64,000 nt of DNA from Microbacterium horticulturae (GTDB lineage Bacteria; Actinomycetota; Actinomycetes; Actinomycetales; Microbacteriaceae), in assembly GCF_029094505.1 (NCBI RefSeq), contig NZ_CP119108.1, positions 124,001 to 188,000 of the forward strand, in the 5' to 3' direction. Of the stretch, positions 42,906 to 50,336 are shown one piece after another; position 1 is the first letter of the stretch, and each line of letters starts with the position of its first letter. The position numbers and the translations under genes are program-made. The notes below the pieces were generated by a model that did not search any database, was not told the origin of the DNA, and worked only from the letters and a program-made list of their open reading frames with translations.

Positions 42906-44444
42906 ATGTCTGAATCCGATACCGCGTCAACGGCGGCCGTGAAGGCCAAACTGCCCAAGATCAGCATCATCGGCTACGGGGCCGGCGACGCGGCGAACAA
43001 CCTGGCGTTCACGACCGCGACGATGTTCCTGCTCATCTATTACACCGACGTCGCGGGCATCGCCGCAGCCTCGGTCGGCACGCTCTTCCTCGTGCTGCGC
43101 ATCTTCGATGCGTTCGCCGACGTCGCGGTGGGCCGCCTGGTCGACCGGGTCAACACGAAGCGCTGGGGCAAGTTCCGCCCCTTCATCCTGTTCGGATCGC
43201 TGCCGCTGCTGCTCTTGTCGGTGGCCACGTTCCATGTGCCGCAGATCGGTCAGAGCGGCATGCTCTTGTACGCGTATCTCACCTACGGCCTGCTGAACAT
43301 CGCCTACTCGCTCGTGAACATCCCCTACGGCTCGCTGGCAGCGGCGATGACGCAGAACCCGAGCGAGCGCGCGAAACTTGCCACCGCCCGCACGATCGGC
43401 GCGGTGGTCGTGGGCGCGGCGCTGGGCATCATCGTCTCGCCGCTGATGGGTGCCAAGGAGGGCCTGCAAGGCGTGTTCACCACCGTGACCGTCTCGTTTG
43501 TGTTCATCGGCATGGCGCTGTACCTGTTCACGGCGTTCTCGACCAAGGAGCGCGTGTACCGCAAGGTTCCTCACGTGACCATGCGGCAATCGATGGCCAC
43601 ACTGAAGGGCAACAAGCCGCTCGTGCTGCTGTGCCTGAGCTCGCTGCTGTTCCTCACCGGCATGATCTCGATGTCGACGGCGCAGATCTACCTCATGCGC
43701 GACGTCTTCCACGCGCTCTACCTGGTGCCGATCCTCTCGCTCGGACAGATGGTGCTCGTGTTCGTGCTCGCTCCGTTCGTGCCGCTGCTGGTGCGCAAGC
43801 TGGGCAAGCGCACGGCTTACGTGATCGGGTCGTTCCTGGGGGCCTTCGGCATGCTCGCCGCCGGCGTCGCGCCCAACGGGATCGTCGCGTTCGTCGGACT
43901 GTTCGTGGGCATGATCGGCGTCATGTTCGTGAGCATGCTGATGTGGGCGATCGAGGCCGACACGGTCGAGTACGGTGAGTGGAAAACAGGCGTGCGCACC
44001 GAGGGCATCACCTACGCGCTGTTCTCGTTCACCCGCAAGACCGGGCAGGCGTTCGGCGGCGCCGTCGCCGCCTACGCGATCGGCATCGGCGGGTACGTCG
44101 CGGGCACATCCACGCTCACCACGCAGGCGGCCTGGGGCATTCGGGCAGGGGCCGCCCTCGTGCCGGCGGTATTCGTCGTCGCGGCCGCGCTCGTCATGAT
44201 CGCCTACCCGCTCACCGACAGGGCGCATGCTCGACTCGTCGCCGAGATCGAGCAGCGACGACAGGCGGAGGATGCCGCAGCCGCGGACATCCTTGAGGAC
44301 GAGGCATCCATCGTGCTGGCCGGAGAGGGCGTGAGCCTGGAGACGGTCGGACCGGAATCCGAAGCCGAGGATGTGTCGCTCTCCACGGCGGCATTCGCCG
44401 CGGGCAAGGCGCGACCGCGTCTGCTTGGACGCAAGAGGAAGTAG
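42906..44444 (+). CDS. uidB: Glucuronide:cation symporter, GPH family (UidB-like)
   Basis: 512-residue 12-helix transporter of the glycoside-pentoside-hexuronide family (LMVDR-type loop seen as VGRLVDRVNTKRWGKFRPF; helix 1 GYGAGDAANNLAFTTATMFL). It should import the glucuronides that UidA cleaves. A long acidic C-terminal tail (about 450-512) is not needed for transport in relatives. Start ATG 42906 is preceded by AAAGGAG; the ATG at 42888 lacks this. The 56-nt gap after uidA is the widest in the operon. Confidence 0.9.
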   Translation: MSESDTASTAAVKAKLPKISIIGYGAGDAANNLAFTTATMFLLIYYTDVAGIAAASVGTLFLVLRIFDAFADVAVGRLVDRVNTKRWGKFRPFILFGSLPLLLLSVATFHVPQIGQSGMLLYAYLTYGLLNIAYSLVNIPYGSLAAAMTQNPSERAKLATARTIGAVVVGAALGIIVSPLMGAKEGLQGVFTTVTVSFVFIGMALYLFTAFSTKERVYRKVPHVTMRQSMATLKGNKPLVLLCLSSLLFLTGMISMSTAQIYLMRDVFHALYLVPILSLGQMVLVFVLAPFVPLLVRKLGKRTAYVIGSFLGAFGMLAAGVAPNGIVAFVGLFVGMIGVMFVSMLMWAIEADTVEYGEWKTGVRTEGITYALFSFTRKTGQAFGGAVAAYAIGIGGYVAGTSTLTTQAAWGIRAGAALVPAVFVVAAALVMIAYPLTDRAHARLVAEIEQRRQAEDAAAADILEDEASIVLAGEGVSLETVGPESEAEDVSLSTAAFAAGKARPRLLGRKRK

Positions 44445-44456
44445 GCAGGAAGAACC

Positions 44457-45695
44457 ATGATCATCGACAAGGCCGAGGTTGTCGTCACGAGCCCCGACCG
44501 CAACTTCGTCACGCTGAAGCTCACGACCGACGACGGGCTGACCGGCCTGGGGGACGCGACGCTCAACGGTCGCGAACTGGCGGTCGTCGCATATCTGACC
44601 GAGCACGTCGTACCGCTGCTGATCGGCCGTGACGCGCATCGCATCGAAGACACGTGGCAGTTCCTGTACCGGTCGGCGTACTGGCGCCGGGGTCCCGTGA
44701 CGATGGCGGCGATCGCCGCGGTAGACGTCGCTCTGTGGGACATCAAGGCGAAGGCCGCCGGCATGCCGCTGTATCAGCTGCTTGGGGGAGCGTCGCGCAC
44801 CGGACTGCTCGCATACGGGCACGCGTCAGGCAAGACACTGCCCGAGTTGTTCGATTCGATTCGCTCGTATCAGGCGCAGGGATATCGGGCGATCCGCGTA
44901 CAGACCGGGGTGCCGGGCCTGAAGTCGATCTACGGCATCGCGTCGAACGCGACGTTCGAGGCCAACAAAGGCGTGCGGTACGACTACGAGCCTGCTCAAC
45001 GCGGTGCGTGGCCGAGCGAGGAGGACTGGGACACGCGCTCGTACCTGCGGCACGTGCCGACGGTGTTCGAGGCGGTGCGAAACGAGTTCGGTCCGGAGCT
45101 GCCCCTGCTGCACGACGGTCACCACCGGATGACGCCGATCCAGGCTGCACAGTTGGGCAAGTCGCTTGAGCCGTTCGACCTGTTCTGGCTTGAGGACTGC
45201 ACGCCGGCCGAGAACCAGGAGGCGCTGCGGCTGGTGCGTCAGCACACCACGACCCCGTTGGCGATCGGCGAGATCTTCAACACGGTGTGGGACTACCAGC
45301 AGATCATTCGTGAGCAGCTGATCGACTATGTGCGCAGCGCGGTCACGCACACGGGCGGCATCACCCATCTGAAGAAGGTGCTCGATTATGCGTCGCAGTA
45401 TCAGATCAAGTCGGGAATGCACGGTCCGACCGACATATCGCCCGTCGGCATGGCCGCCGCTATGCACCTGGGGCTGTCGATCCACAACTTCGGTATCCAG
45501 GAGTACATGAAGCATGGCGAGAAGACGAACCAGGTGTTCGAGCAGTCGTTCACGTGGGAGAACGGGATGCTGCACCCCGGTGACAAACCCGGGCTGGGGG
45601 TGGAACTGAACACCGACGAGGCGGGCAAGTACCCTTACGAACAGGCATATCTGCCGTACAACCGACTCGCCGACGGGACAGTGCATGACTGGTGA
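44457..45695 (+). CDS. manD: D-mannonate dehydratase, enolase superfamily (ManD/RspA)
   Basis: 412-residue enolase-superfamily dehydratase: N-terminal capping domain with [14 protein letters not shown], then the barrel with metal ligands D220 (LLHDGHHR), E246 (WLEDCTP) and E272 (IGEIFNT). The [18 protein letters not shown] block is characteristic of ManD. It removes water from D-mannonate to give 2-keto-3-deoxygluconate. This replaces the unrelated UxuA used in E. coli. Start ATG 44457 after a gap of 12 nt from the transporter. Confidence 0.9.
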   Translation: MIIDKAEVVVTSPDRNFVTLKLTTDDGLTGLGDATLNGRELAVVAYLTEHVVPLLIGRDAHRIEDTWQFLYRSAYWRRGPVTMAAIAAVDVALWDIKAKAAGMPLYQLLGGASRTGLLAYGHASGKTLPELFDSIRSYQAQGYRAIRVQTGVPGLKSIYGIASNATFEANKGVRYDYEPAQRGAWPSEEDWDTRSYLRHVPTVFEAVRNEFGPELPLLHDGHHRMTPIQAAQLGKSLEPFDLFWLEDCTPAENQEALRLVRQHTTTPLAIGEIFNTVWDYQQIIREQLIDYVRSAVTHTGGITHLKKVLDYASQYQIKSGMHGPTDISPVGMAAAMHLGLSIHNFGIQEYMKHGEKTNQVFEQSFTWENGMLHPGDKPGLGVELNTDEAGKYPYEQAYLPYNRLADGTVHDW

Positions 45696-46200
45696 CGCCC
45701 TACCGCCCCTCATCGTGATGGGTGTGTCGGCATCGGGCAAGAGCTCGGTCGGTTCAGCACTTGCCGCACATTTGGGCATCCCGTTCGTGGACGCCGACGA
45801 TCTGCACCCGCAGGCGAACGTCGACAAGATGGCCGCCGGCATCCCGTTGACTGACGACGATCGGTGGCCGTGGCTGGATGCCGGAGCCAGCCGACTCGCT
45901 GCGGGGCCGGTCGTGATCGCCTGCTCAGCACTCAAACGCGCCTACCGCGACCGGCTGCGTACGGCGGTGCCCGCGACCGTGTTCGTGCACCTCGCTGGCG
46001 ACCGCGACGTGCTCGAAGAGCGCATCGCCGACCGCGAGGGTCACTTCATGCCGGCGAGCTTGCTTCAGTCGCAGCTCGACACCCTGGAAGACCTCGATCG
46101 CGACGAGATGGGCTTCGCGCTCGACTTTGCCCGGCCGGTGGACGAGCTGGTCGACGCGGCGGTCGAGCGCATCGGCGAGGGAGCGACCGGCGACCGATGA
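45685..46200 (+). CDS. gntK: Gluconokinase (GntK family)
   Basis: 171-residue P-loop kinase: [39 protein letters not shown], and [16 protein letters not shown], the fingerprint of gluconokinase. It phosphorylates gluconate to 6-phosphogluconate. In an operon whose product is 2-keto-3-deoxygluconate, a KDG kinase would be expected, so this may act on a side product or have broadened specificity. Overlaps manD by 11 nt and lacI by ATGA. Confidence 0.9.
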   Translation: MTGDALPPLIVMGVSASGKSSVGSALAAHLGIPFVDADDLHPQANVDKMAAGIPLTDDDRWPWLDAGASRLAAGPVVIACSALKRAYRDRLRTAVPATVFVHLAGDRDVLEERIADREGHFMPASLLQSQLDTLEDLDRDEMGFALDFARPVDELVDAAVERIGEGATGDR

Positions 46201-47234
46201 CCGTGCAGATGTCGGAAGACGACCCGGCCGAGGCGATCCTCGCGCGCGTTCACGCGCGCGGGGGCGCACCGACCATCTACGACATCGCCGAGCTCGCGGG
46301 TGTCAACCCCTCCACCGTCTCGCGTGCGCTCGGCAAGCCGGGACGGATCAGCGCCGCGACCGCTGCGAAGGTGAGAGCGGCGGCCGAGCGGCTCGACTTC
46401 CGTGTCAACCCGATGGCGCGCGCCCTGCAGACCGGCAAGACGAAGATGATAGGGCTCGTGCTGGCCGACATCACGAACCCCGTCGTGTTCGGCATCGTGC
46501 GTGGCGCCGAACATGCGGCTGCCGAAGCCGGCTACACCCTTGTCATCGCCGAGTCGCAGGAATCCGGCGAGAACGAGGCCGAGGCAATCGAACGGCTGCT
46601 GCCCAGCGTCGATGCGCTCGTGCTGGCCACCACGCGCCTGGCCGCCTCGGCGATCACAGGCATCGCCGAGCACAAGCCAGTGATCCTCATGAACCGCGCG
46701 GTCGACGGCATCCGCAGCGTGCTGCCCGATGTCGAAGCGGGAATCATCGAACTGCTCGATCACTTGGCAGGCCTCGGCCATCGCTCGGTGGCGTTCCTCG
46801 CGGGGCCCGACTCGTCCTGGATCAGCGCGCGCCGCTGGTCGACGATCCTGGCGGCCGCCGTGGCGCGCGACATGGCGATCGTCGAGATCGGCCCGAACGC
46901 GCCCACCATCGCCGGCGGGCGTGCGGCGCTGCCCCGGGTGCGTGCGGCGCAGGTGAGCGCGGTGATCGCGTACAACGACCTGATGGCGATCGGGCTCATG
47001 CAAGAGGCCGCGAGCGTCGGCATCCCGATCCCCGACCGTCTGAGCGTGACGGGCTTCGACGACATCTTCGGCAGTGAGCTGATCAGTCCGCCGTTGACCA
47101 CCGTCGGCGCCGACCTCGCCGCAGCCGGTCGGCAGGCGGTCGAGCGGCTGCTTGATCCCGAGGACGCCCAACCTGCCCCCCTGCCGACGCAGCTCATCGT
47201 GCGCGGTTCGACCGGGCCCGCGCCGCGCGCCTGA
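46197..47234 (+). CDS. LacI family repressor of the glucuronide operon
   Basis: 345-residue LacI/GalR regulator. HTH is TIYDIAELAGVNPSTVSRAL (about residues 26-45) after a 25-residue N-terminal extension ([20 protein letters not shown]); hinge helix MARALQTGKTKMIGLV; the sugar-binding domain ends SVTGFDDIFGSELISPPLTTV. Start ATG 46197 overlaps gntK (ATGA). Likely binds the two CAATCGGTTG sites at 38119 and 38175 and is released by a glucuronate-derived inducer. Confidence 0.92.
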   Translation: MTVQMSEDDPAEAILARVHARGGAPTIYDIAELAGVNPSTVSRALGKPGRISAATAAKVRAAAERLDFRVNPMARALQTGKTKMIGLVLADITNPVVFGIVRGAEHAAAEAGYTLVIAESQESGENEAEAIERLLPSVDALVLATTRLAASAITGIAEHKPVILMNRAVDGIRSVLPDVEAGIIELLDHLAGLGHRSVAFLAGPDSSWISARRWSTILAAAVARDMAIVEIGPNAPTIAGGRAALPRVRAAQVSAVIAYNDLMAIGLMQEAASVGIPIPDRLSVTGFDDIFGSELISPPLTTVGADLAAAGRQAVERLLDPEDAQPAPLPTQLIVRGSTGPAPRA

Positions 47235-47237
47235 GCC

Positions 47238-47311
47238 CGCGAGGTCGTACCTATTCCCGCGAGGTTGTACCGGTTTTCGCGAGGTCGTACCTGTTTTCGC
47301 GAGGTCGTACC
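47238..47311. repeat. Four tandem 20-bp repeats after the lacI stop
   Basis: Units start at 47238, 47258, 47278 and 47298, each CGCGAGGT[C/T]GTACC followed by six variable bases, an exact 20-bp period. The core AGGTNGTACC includes a small dyad (AGGT/ACCT in units 1 and 3). It begins 3 nt after the lacI stop. Period is two helical turns, as in iteron-type binding sites. Not a CRISPR: no spacers. Confidence 0.8.
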
Positions 47312-47320
47312 GGGCCGCGG

Positions 47321-47557
47321 CATCCACCCTCTCCGCTCGACGCGACGCTGTGGGACAAGATGACGGCCCTCGCCACCCGTGTGTACGGCGCGGAGGGAAT
47401 CACGGCCGACGCTGGCGTGCGCGCGCAGATCGAGCGGCTGGCCGCCGGGGCGCGGTTCATCGTCATGATCTGCGGCAACATCATGACCATGCCGGGTCTG
47501 CCGGCACGGCCGGGACCGCGGCATCCCACACTGTTCCTGACGCCGCGCCTGCAGTAG
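47321..47557 (+). pseudogene. C-terminal remnant of formate-tetrahydrofolate ligase (fhs)
   Basis: The frame through 47333-47557 encodes PLDATLWDKMTALATRVYGAEGI, a short joining stretch, then ARFIVMICGNIMTMPGLPARP, recognisable as the C terminus of Fhs (family: LW.K...IA...YGA.G and GAGF.V.L.G.IMTMPGLP). The 30-40 residues normally between these blocks are deleted and the N-terminal ~500 residues are absent. There is no start or ribosome site. Remnant of a lost one-carbon gene. Confidence 0.72.
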
Positions 47558-47607
47558 GCTCGTCGGCACCGGGAAGCGCCCGGGATGCGAGGGAAGGAGC
47601 CGAGAAC

Positions 47608-47652
47608 GTGATCACCGTCTTGGTCGTGCCCTTCGCCGGCCGACATCCCTAG
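47608..47652 (+). CDS. Putative 14-residue leader peptide before the RIO kinase
   Basis: A GTG start at 47608, preceded by the near-perfect ribosome site GGGAAGGAG, opens a 14-codon frame VITVLVVPFAGRHP ending TAG at 47650-47652. The stop is the base of a perfect 9-bp hairpin (47652-47672), and the RIO kinase starts 41 nt later. The arrangement (strong RBS, short peptide, immediate stem-loop, structural gene) is that of translational or transcriptional attenuators. No family known; regulatory input unknown. Confidence 0.5.
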   Translation: MITVLVVPFAGRHP

Positions 47653-47672
47653 AGGCCACCCGCGGTGGCCTC
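47652..47672 (+). promoter_or_regulatory. 9-bp hairpin abutting the leader-peptide stop
   Basis: GAGGCCACC (47652-47660), loop CGC, GGTGGCCTC (47664-47672): perfect 9-bp stem that starts at the last base of the leader stop codon. No T-run follows, so if it regulates it would more likely act on translation of the kinase. Confidence 0.6.
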
Positions 47673-47693
47673 CGCCTCCTGGAGCAACCACCC

Positions 47694-48521
47694 GTGACTT
47701 CTTCTTTCGACGACCTCGATCTCACTTTCGCCGACGTGACCCTCGGCGACGGACAGCGCTGGACCACCTGGCCGACCGCACTTCCCACCGAACGTGGCCC
47801 CGAGCCGAGGCCCGCCTGGGTGGTGACGTCGGCCGGCGCCGTCGACACCGAGCTCGGCATCCTCAAGACGGGCAAGGAGGGCGACGTCTTCCTGGTCGAG
47901 CGGGCCGTGCCCGATGATCCCTCGACCGCTGTTGTGCTCGCGGCCAAGCGGTACCGCGACGATGAGCACCGCACCTTCCAGCGCTCGGCCGTCTACACCG
48001 AGGGGCGTCGCACCCGTAACACGCGCGACGGGCGCGCGCTGGCGAAGAAGTCCGCGCACGGGCGCGCCGTCGCGGCGGCGCAGTGGTCGTACGCGGAGTT
48101 CGCCGCGCTGTCACAGTTCTGGCAGTTGGGCGTGCCGGTGCCGTATCCGGTGCAGGTGACCGGGACCGAGGTGCTCATGCAGTTCATCGGCGACAGCACA
48201 GTCGCCGCACCTCGCTTGGCGCAGTCGCACGCCCGCGGCGCCGAGCTCGATGACCTGTTGGCGCAGGTCATCGACATCATGCGGCGCTTCGCGCGCGCCG
48301 GCTTCACGCACGGCGACCTGTCGCCGTACAACCTGCTCGTGCACCGACGACGCGTCGTGATCATCGACCTGCCGCAGGTGGTCGACCTGGCGGCAAATCC
48401 GCAGGGCTTCGACCTGCTCCATCGCGACTGCGTCAACGTGTGCGACTGGTTTGCGCGCCGCGGGGCGGAAGTCGACGCCGAGGGACTGTTCGGCGAGTTG
48501 GTCGCCGAGACGTTCGGGTGA
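47694..48521 (+). CDS. RIO1-type serine kinase/ATPase
   Basis: 275-residue RIO kinase. GILKTGKEGDVFLVER is the glycine-rich/ATP loop, AAKRYRDDEHRTFQ holds the Lys, and the catalytic loop is HGDLSPYNLLV with metal-binding VIIDLPQVVDL replacing DFG. Bacterial RIO1 proteins are linked to ribosome assembly in archaea and eukaryotes; bacterial substrates are unknown. Start GTG 47694 about 10 nt after GGAG. It is preceded by a leader peptide and hairpin. Confidence 0.88.
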   Translation: MTSSFDDLDLTFADVTLGDGQRWTTWPTALPTERGPEPRPAWVVTSAGAVDTELGILKTGKEGDVFLVERAVPDDPSTAVVLAAKRYRDDEHRTFQRSAVYTEGRRTRNTRDGRALAKKSAHGRAVAAAQWSYAEFAALSQFWQLGVPVPYPVQVTGTEVLMQFIGDSTVAAPRLAQSHARGAELDDLLAQVIDIMRRFARAGFTHGDLSPYNLLVHRRRVVIIDLPQVVDLAANPQGFDLLHRDCVNVCDWFARRGAEVDAEGLFGELVAETFG

Positions 48522-48559
48522 GGGGTGGATGCCGCAGCCTGTGAACCTGCTCGACCCGG

Positions 48560-48626
48560 CGAGAGAACAACTCCCGGCCGAGAGCACGGGGAATACCCGT
48601 TCTCTCGGCGGTCGGGTGTTCTCTCG
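48560..48626. repeat. Nested inverted repeat after the RIO kinase
   Basis: Outer arms CGAGAGAACA (48560-48569) / TGTTCTCTCG (48617-48626) enclose inner arms CCGAGAG (48578-48584) / CTCTCGG (48602-48608) and GGG/CCC near the tip. A related element lies at 50078-50146. It may terminate the kinase transcript or be a small mobile repeat. Confidence 0.65.
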
Positions 48627-48697
48627 TGGTTGAGGAGGGGGCGAGGCGAGGGCGGTAAGGCAGGGTGGGCCGGGCGAGCCGCGCGCAGCCGGGCTGA

Positions 48698-49084
48698 TCA
48701 CTCCGTGAAGATGACCTCGAGGCCCGTGAATCGGGTGAAGCCGCGGTCGGCGGTGATCAGGGGTACACCGAGGCTGACCGCGTGCGCCGCGATGAGTGCG
48801 TCTTTGGAACGCGCAGCGGTCGGTGGCTTCGCGGTCAGCGAGGCGTACGCAGTGGAGGCCGCGCCGTCGAATGGTCGCCAGAACGCGCGCAACTCATCGA
48901 GGGCGGAGACCAGCTGGGCCCGCACGCGCGCCAGTTCGCGTCCGTTCGGTTGCAGGGCGAAGCGCTCTGCACCGCGAAGCAACTCGCCGCGCACGATATG
49001 GGAGGCGCCGTGGTCCTCGATCGCATTCACGATCTGATCGGGCAGCGCGCCGATCAGCACACTGGTGTCGATCATGGCTCTCAC
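48698..49084 (-). CDS. vapC: VapC-type PIN-domain ribonuclease toxin
   Basis: 128-residue PIN domain: MIDTSVLIGALP (first Asp), GELLRGAERFAL (Glu), KDALIAAHAVSLGVPLITAD (acidic residues of the second half) and a TADRGFTRFTGLEV ending. Metal-dependent RNase, kept inactive by VapB. Start taken as GTG 49084 overlapping the antitoxin stop (GTGA); ATG 49075 is possible. Shares a promoter with vapB. Confidence 0.87.
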   Translation of the reverse strand: MRAMIDTSVLIGALPDQIVNAIEDHGASHIVRGELLRGAERFALQPNGRELARVRAQLVSALDELRAFWRPFDGAASTAYASLTAKPPTAARSKDALIAAHAVSLGVPLITADRGFTRFTGLEVIFTE

Positions 49085-49350
49085 CGTGCGTCGTCCAGCC
49101 GGTCGGCGTCACGATCAGCGGCGAGGGCGCGTCGTTCTTCTTCGATGACCTCAGCCGGGAGCAACGCGCTCAGCAGGCGCAATCGCGTCTTGATCGCCGC
49201 CAGCTGCTCGGGTTCGTCGTCCGGCAACGGCACAACCCGCAGGCGCGGCCGATTGTGCACGGTCACGATGGCGCCGGTCTCAGCGAACGCAGACGGGTTC
49301 GCCTTGAAGACGCTCATCGGAACCTCTGGTGTGACATTCTGGGCTGGCAT
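49081..49350 (-). CDS. vapB: VapB/Phd-type antitoxin
   Basis: About 89 residues. VPMSVFKANPSAFAETGAIVTVHNRPRLRVVPLPDDEPEQ is Phd/YefM-like DNA-binding followed by an acidic, Arg-rich helix (RDADRLDDAR) that should wrap the toxin. Start uncertain: ATG 49350 (MPAQNVTPEV), 49395 or 49317. Precedes vapC with a GTGA overlap. Two direct repeats upstream (49379-49413) are probable autoregulatory sites. Confidence 0.78.
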   Translation of the reverse strand: MPAQNVTPEVPMSVFKANPSAFAETGAIVTVHNRPRLRVVPLPDDEPEQLAAIKTRLRLLSALLPAEVIEEERRALAADRDADRLDDAR

Positions 49351-49378
49351 GATCAATTTGGTCTTTTCGAGATGAAAA

Positions 49379-49413
49379 AGTCCGTTTGTACTCATACTAG
49401 TCCGATTTGTCTC
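49379..49413. promoter_or_regulatory. Direct-repeat operator upstream of vapBC
   Basis: AGTCCGTTTGTACTC (49379-49393) and AGTCCGATTTGTCTC (49399-49413) repeat at 20-bp spacing in an AT-rich island containing a TAGTAT (minus strand) -10-like box. Position and repetition suit VapB autoregulation. Confidence 0.55.
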
Positions 49414-49414
49414 G

Positions 49415-49987
49415 TTAACGCCGTCCTTGTCGCGGGAAGGAACCCTCGCTGGCCGATGACCCGGGCGCGTCTGGATGCCGCAGCCTGCGACATCGCGAAG
49501 CCGAGAGCGCGAGCTCCCACACGTTGTACGCGAGTTCGCCGCCGCGCCACGGCATCGTGTCCGCGCCCGTGTGCGTGAAGCCGGCACCGCAGCACAGCGC
49601 GTTCGATCCGGGATTGTCCTGCCCCGGATATGCCACGAGCAGGGCACGATCGCCGCGTGCGACGACGCGGGGGATCAGCTGCCGCAGCGCTTCGCGTGCG
49701 ACGCCACGCCCCTGGAACTCGGGCAGCGTGTTCCATCCCGTCTCGTAGGCGGGCGTGCCCTCGTGGTCGACGATCCAGAACCCGATGCCACCCGCCGGCT
49801 CGCCGTCGACCTCGATGCGGTACATCTCGGCTTCGCCCGACGCCGAGAGTCGCAGGTATCGCTCGTTGCGTTCGATGAGCTTCTCGGGCTCCTCAGGTCC
49901 GCCGATGTGGCGCGTCATCTCGGGCGTGTTCGCGCGTTCGAGCAGCGGCAGGTCGCTCTCGGCCCACGGCCGCAGTGTGACGTCCAT
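49415..49987 (-). CDS. GNAT family N-acetyltransferase
   Basis: 190-residue Gcn5-type acetyltransferase: LRPWAESDLPLLERANTPEM, beta-hairpin GGIGFWIVDHEG, acetyl-CoA loop EFQGRGVAREALR (Q-G-R-G-V-A) and NALCCGAGF. Similar to the RimJ/RimL branch that acetylates protein N termini or small molecules. The C-terminal 25 residues after WELAL (SASRCRRLRHPDAPG...) are low complexity and read through the repeated nonamer, suggesting recent extension. Start ATG 49987. Confidence 0.85.
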   Translation of the reverse strand: MDVTLRPWAESDLPLLERANTPEMTRHIGGPEEPEKLIERNERYLRLSASGEAEMYRIEVDGEPAGGIGFWIVDHEGTPAYETGWNTLPEFQGRGVAREALRQLIPRVVARGDRALLVAYPGQDNPGSNALCCGAGFTHTGADTMPWRGGELAYNVWELALSASRCRRLRHPDAPGSSASEGSFPRQGRR

Positions 49988-50077
49988 GCCCCGATCCTGC
50001 CCCGGGCCTCCGACACTCCCGCGCCCGAATCGGTCAGCGCACAGCGCCGAACCGATCAGCGCACAGCCCTCGAATCG

Positions 50078-50146
50078 GTGAGAGTGCAACTGACGGACGA
50101 GGGATAGGGAAATAACCGCTCTCTCGCCCACCAGTTGTTCTCTCAC
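50078..50146. repeat. Second copy of the GAGAGAACAACT-type inverted-repeat element
   Basis: Arms GTGAGAGTGCAACTG (50078-50092) and CAGTTGTTCTCTCAC (50132-50146) pair at 13 of 15 positions. Its right arm, inverted, matches GAGAGAACAACT of the 48560 element, and both contain an internal CTCTCG...CGAGAG segment. Two copies 1.5 kb apart indicate a short dispersed repeat. Confidence 0.6.
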
Positions 50147-50279
50147 GGTCTTGAGGGGCCGCGGGGCGCCGGCTGGCGTGGGGGAGGTCGCGGAGCGCGG
50201 GTCGCACGCACGAGTGTGTGGATGCCACAACCCCGACACATCCCGAGAGCGGCCGGGCTTGTGGCATCCATCAACCTGT

Positions 50280-50308
50280 TTGAAGGTGCGTTGTGGGAGA
50301 CCTACCGT
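50280..50308 (+). promoter_or_regulatory. Promoter of the acyl-CoA oxidase-like gene
   Basis: TTGAAG (50280-50285), 17-bp spacer, TACCGT (50303-50308), 29 nt before ATG 50337, with GGAAAGG as ribosome site. A conventional leadered promoter. Confidence 0.6.
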
Positions 50309-50336
50309 AAGGATGATCCCTCCGGAAAGGTCTCCC

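Larger units (their letters stand above)
49988..50336. other. 349-nt gene-free region
   Basis: Contains the second nested inverted repeat (50078-50146) and the promoter of the acyl-CoA oxidase-like gene (50280-50308). No other coding potential is visible. Confidence 0.6.

Noticed and set aside
47238..47311. Possible CRISPR array from four regular repeats
   Set aside because: The 20-bp units follow each other directly; the only variable part is six bases, so there are no spacers, and no cas gene is in the window.
48698..49350. Prophage or restriction system around vapBC
   Set aside because: No integrase, methyltransferase or phage gene is present; it is a simple toxin-antitoxin pair.
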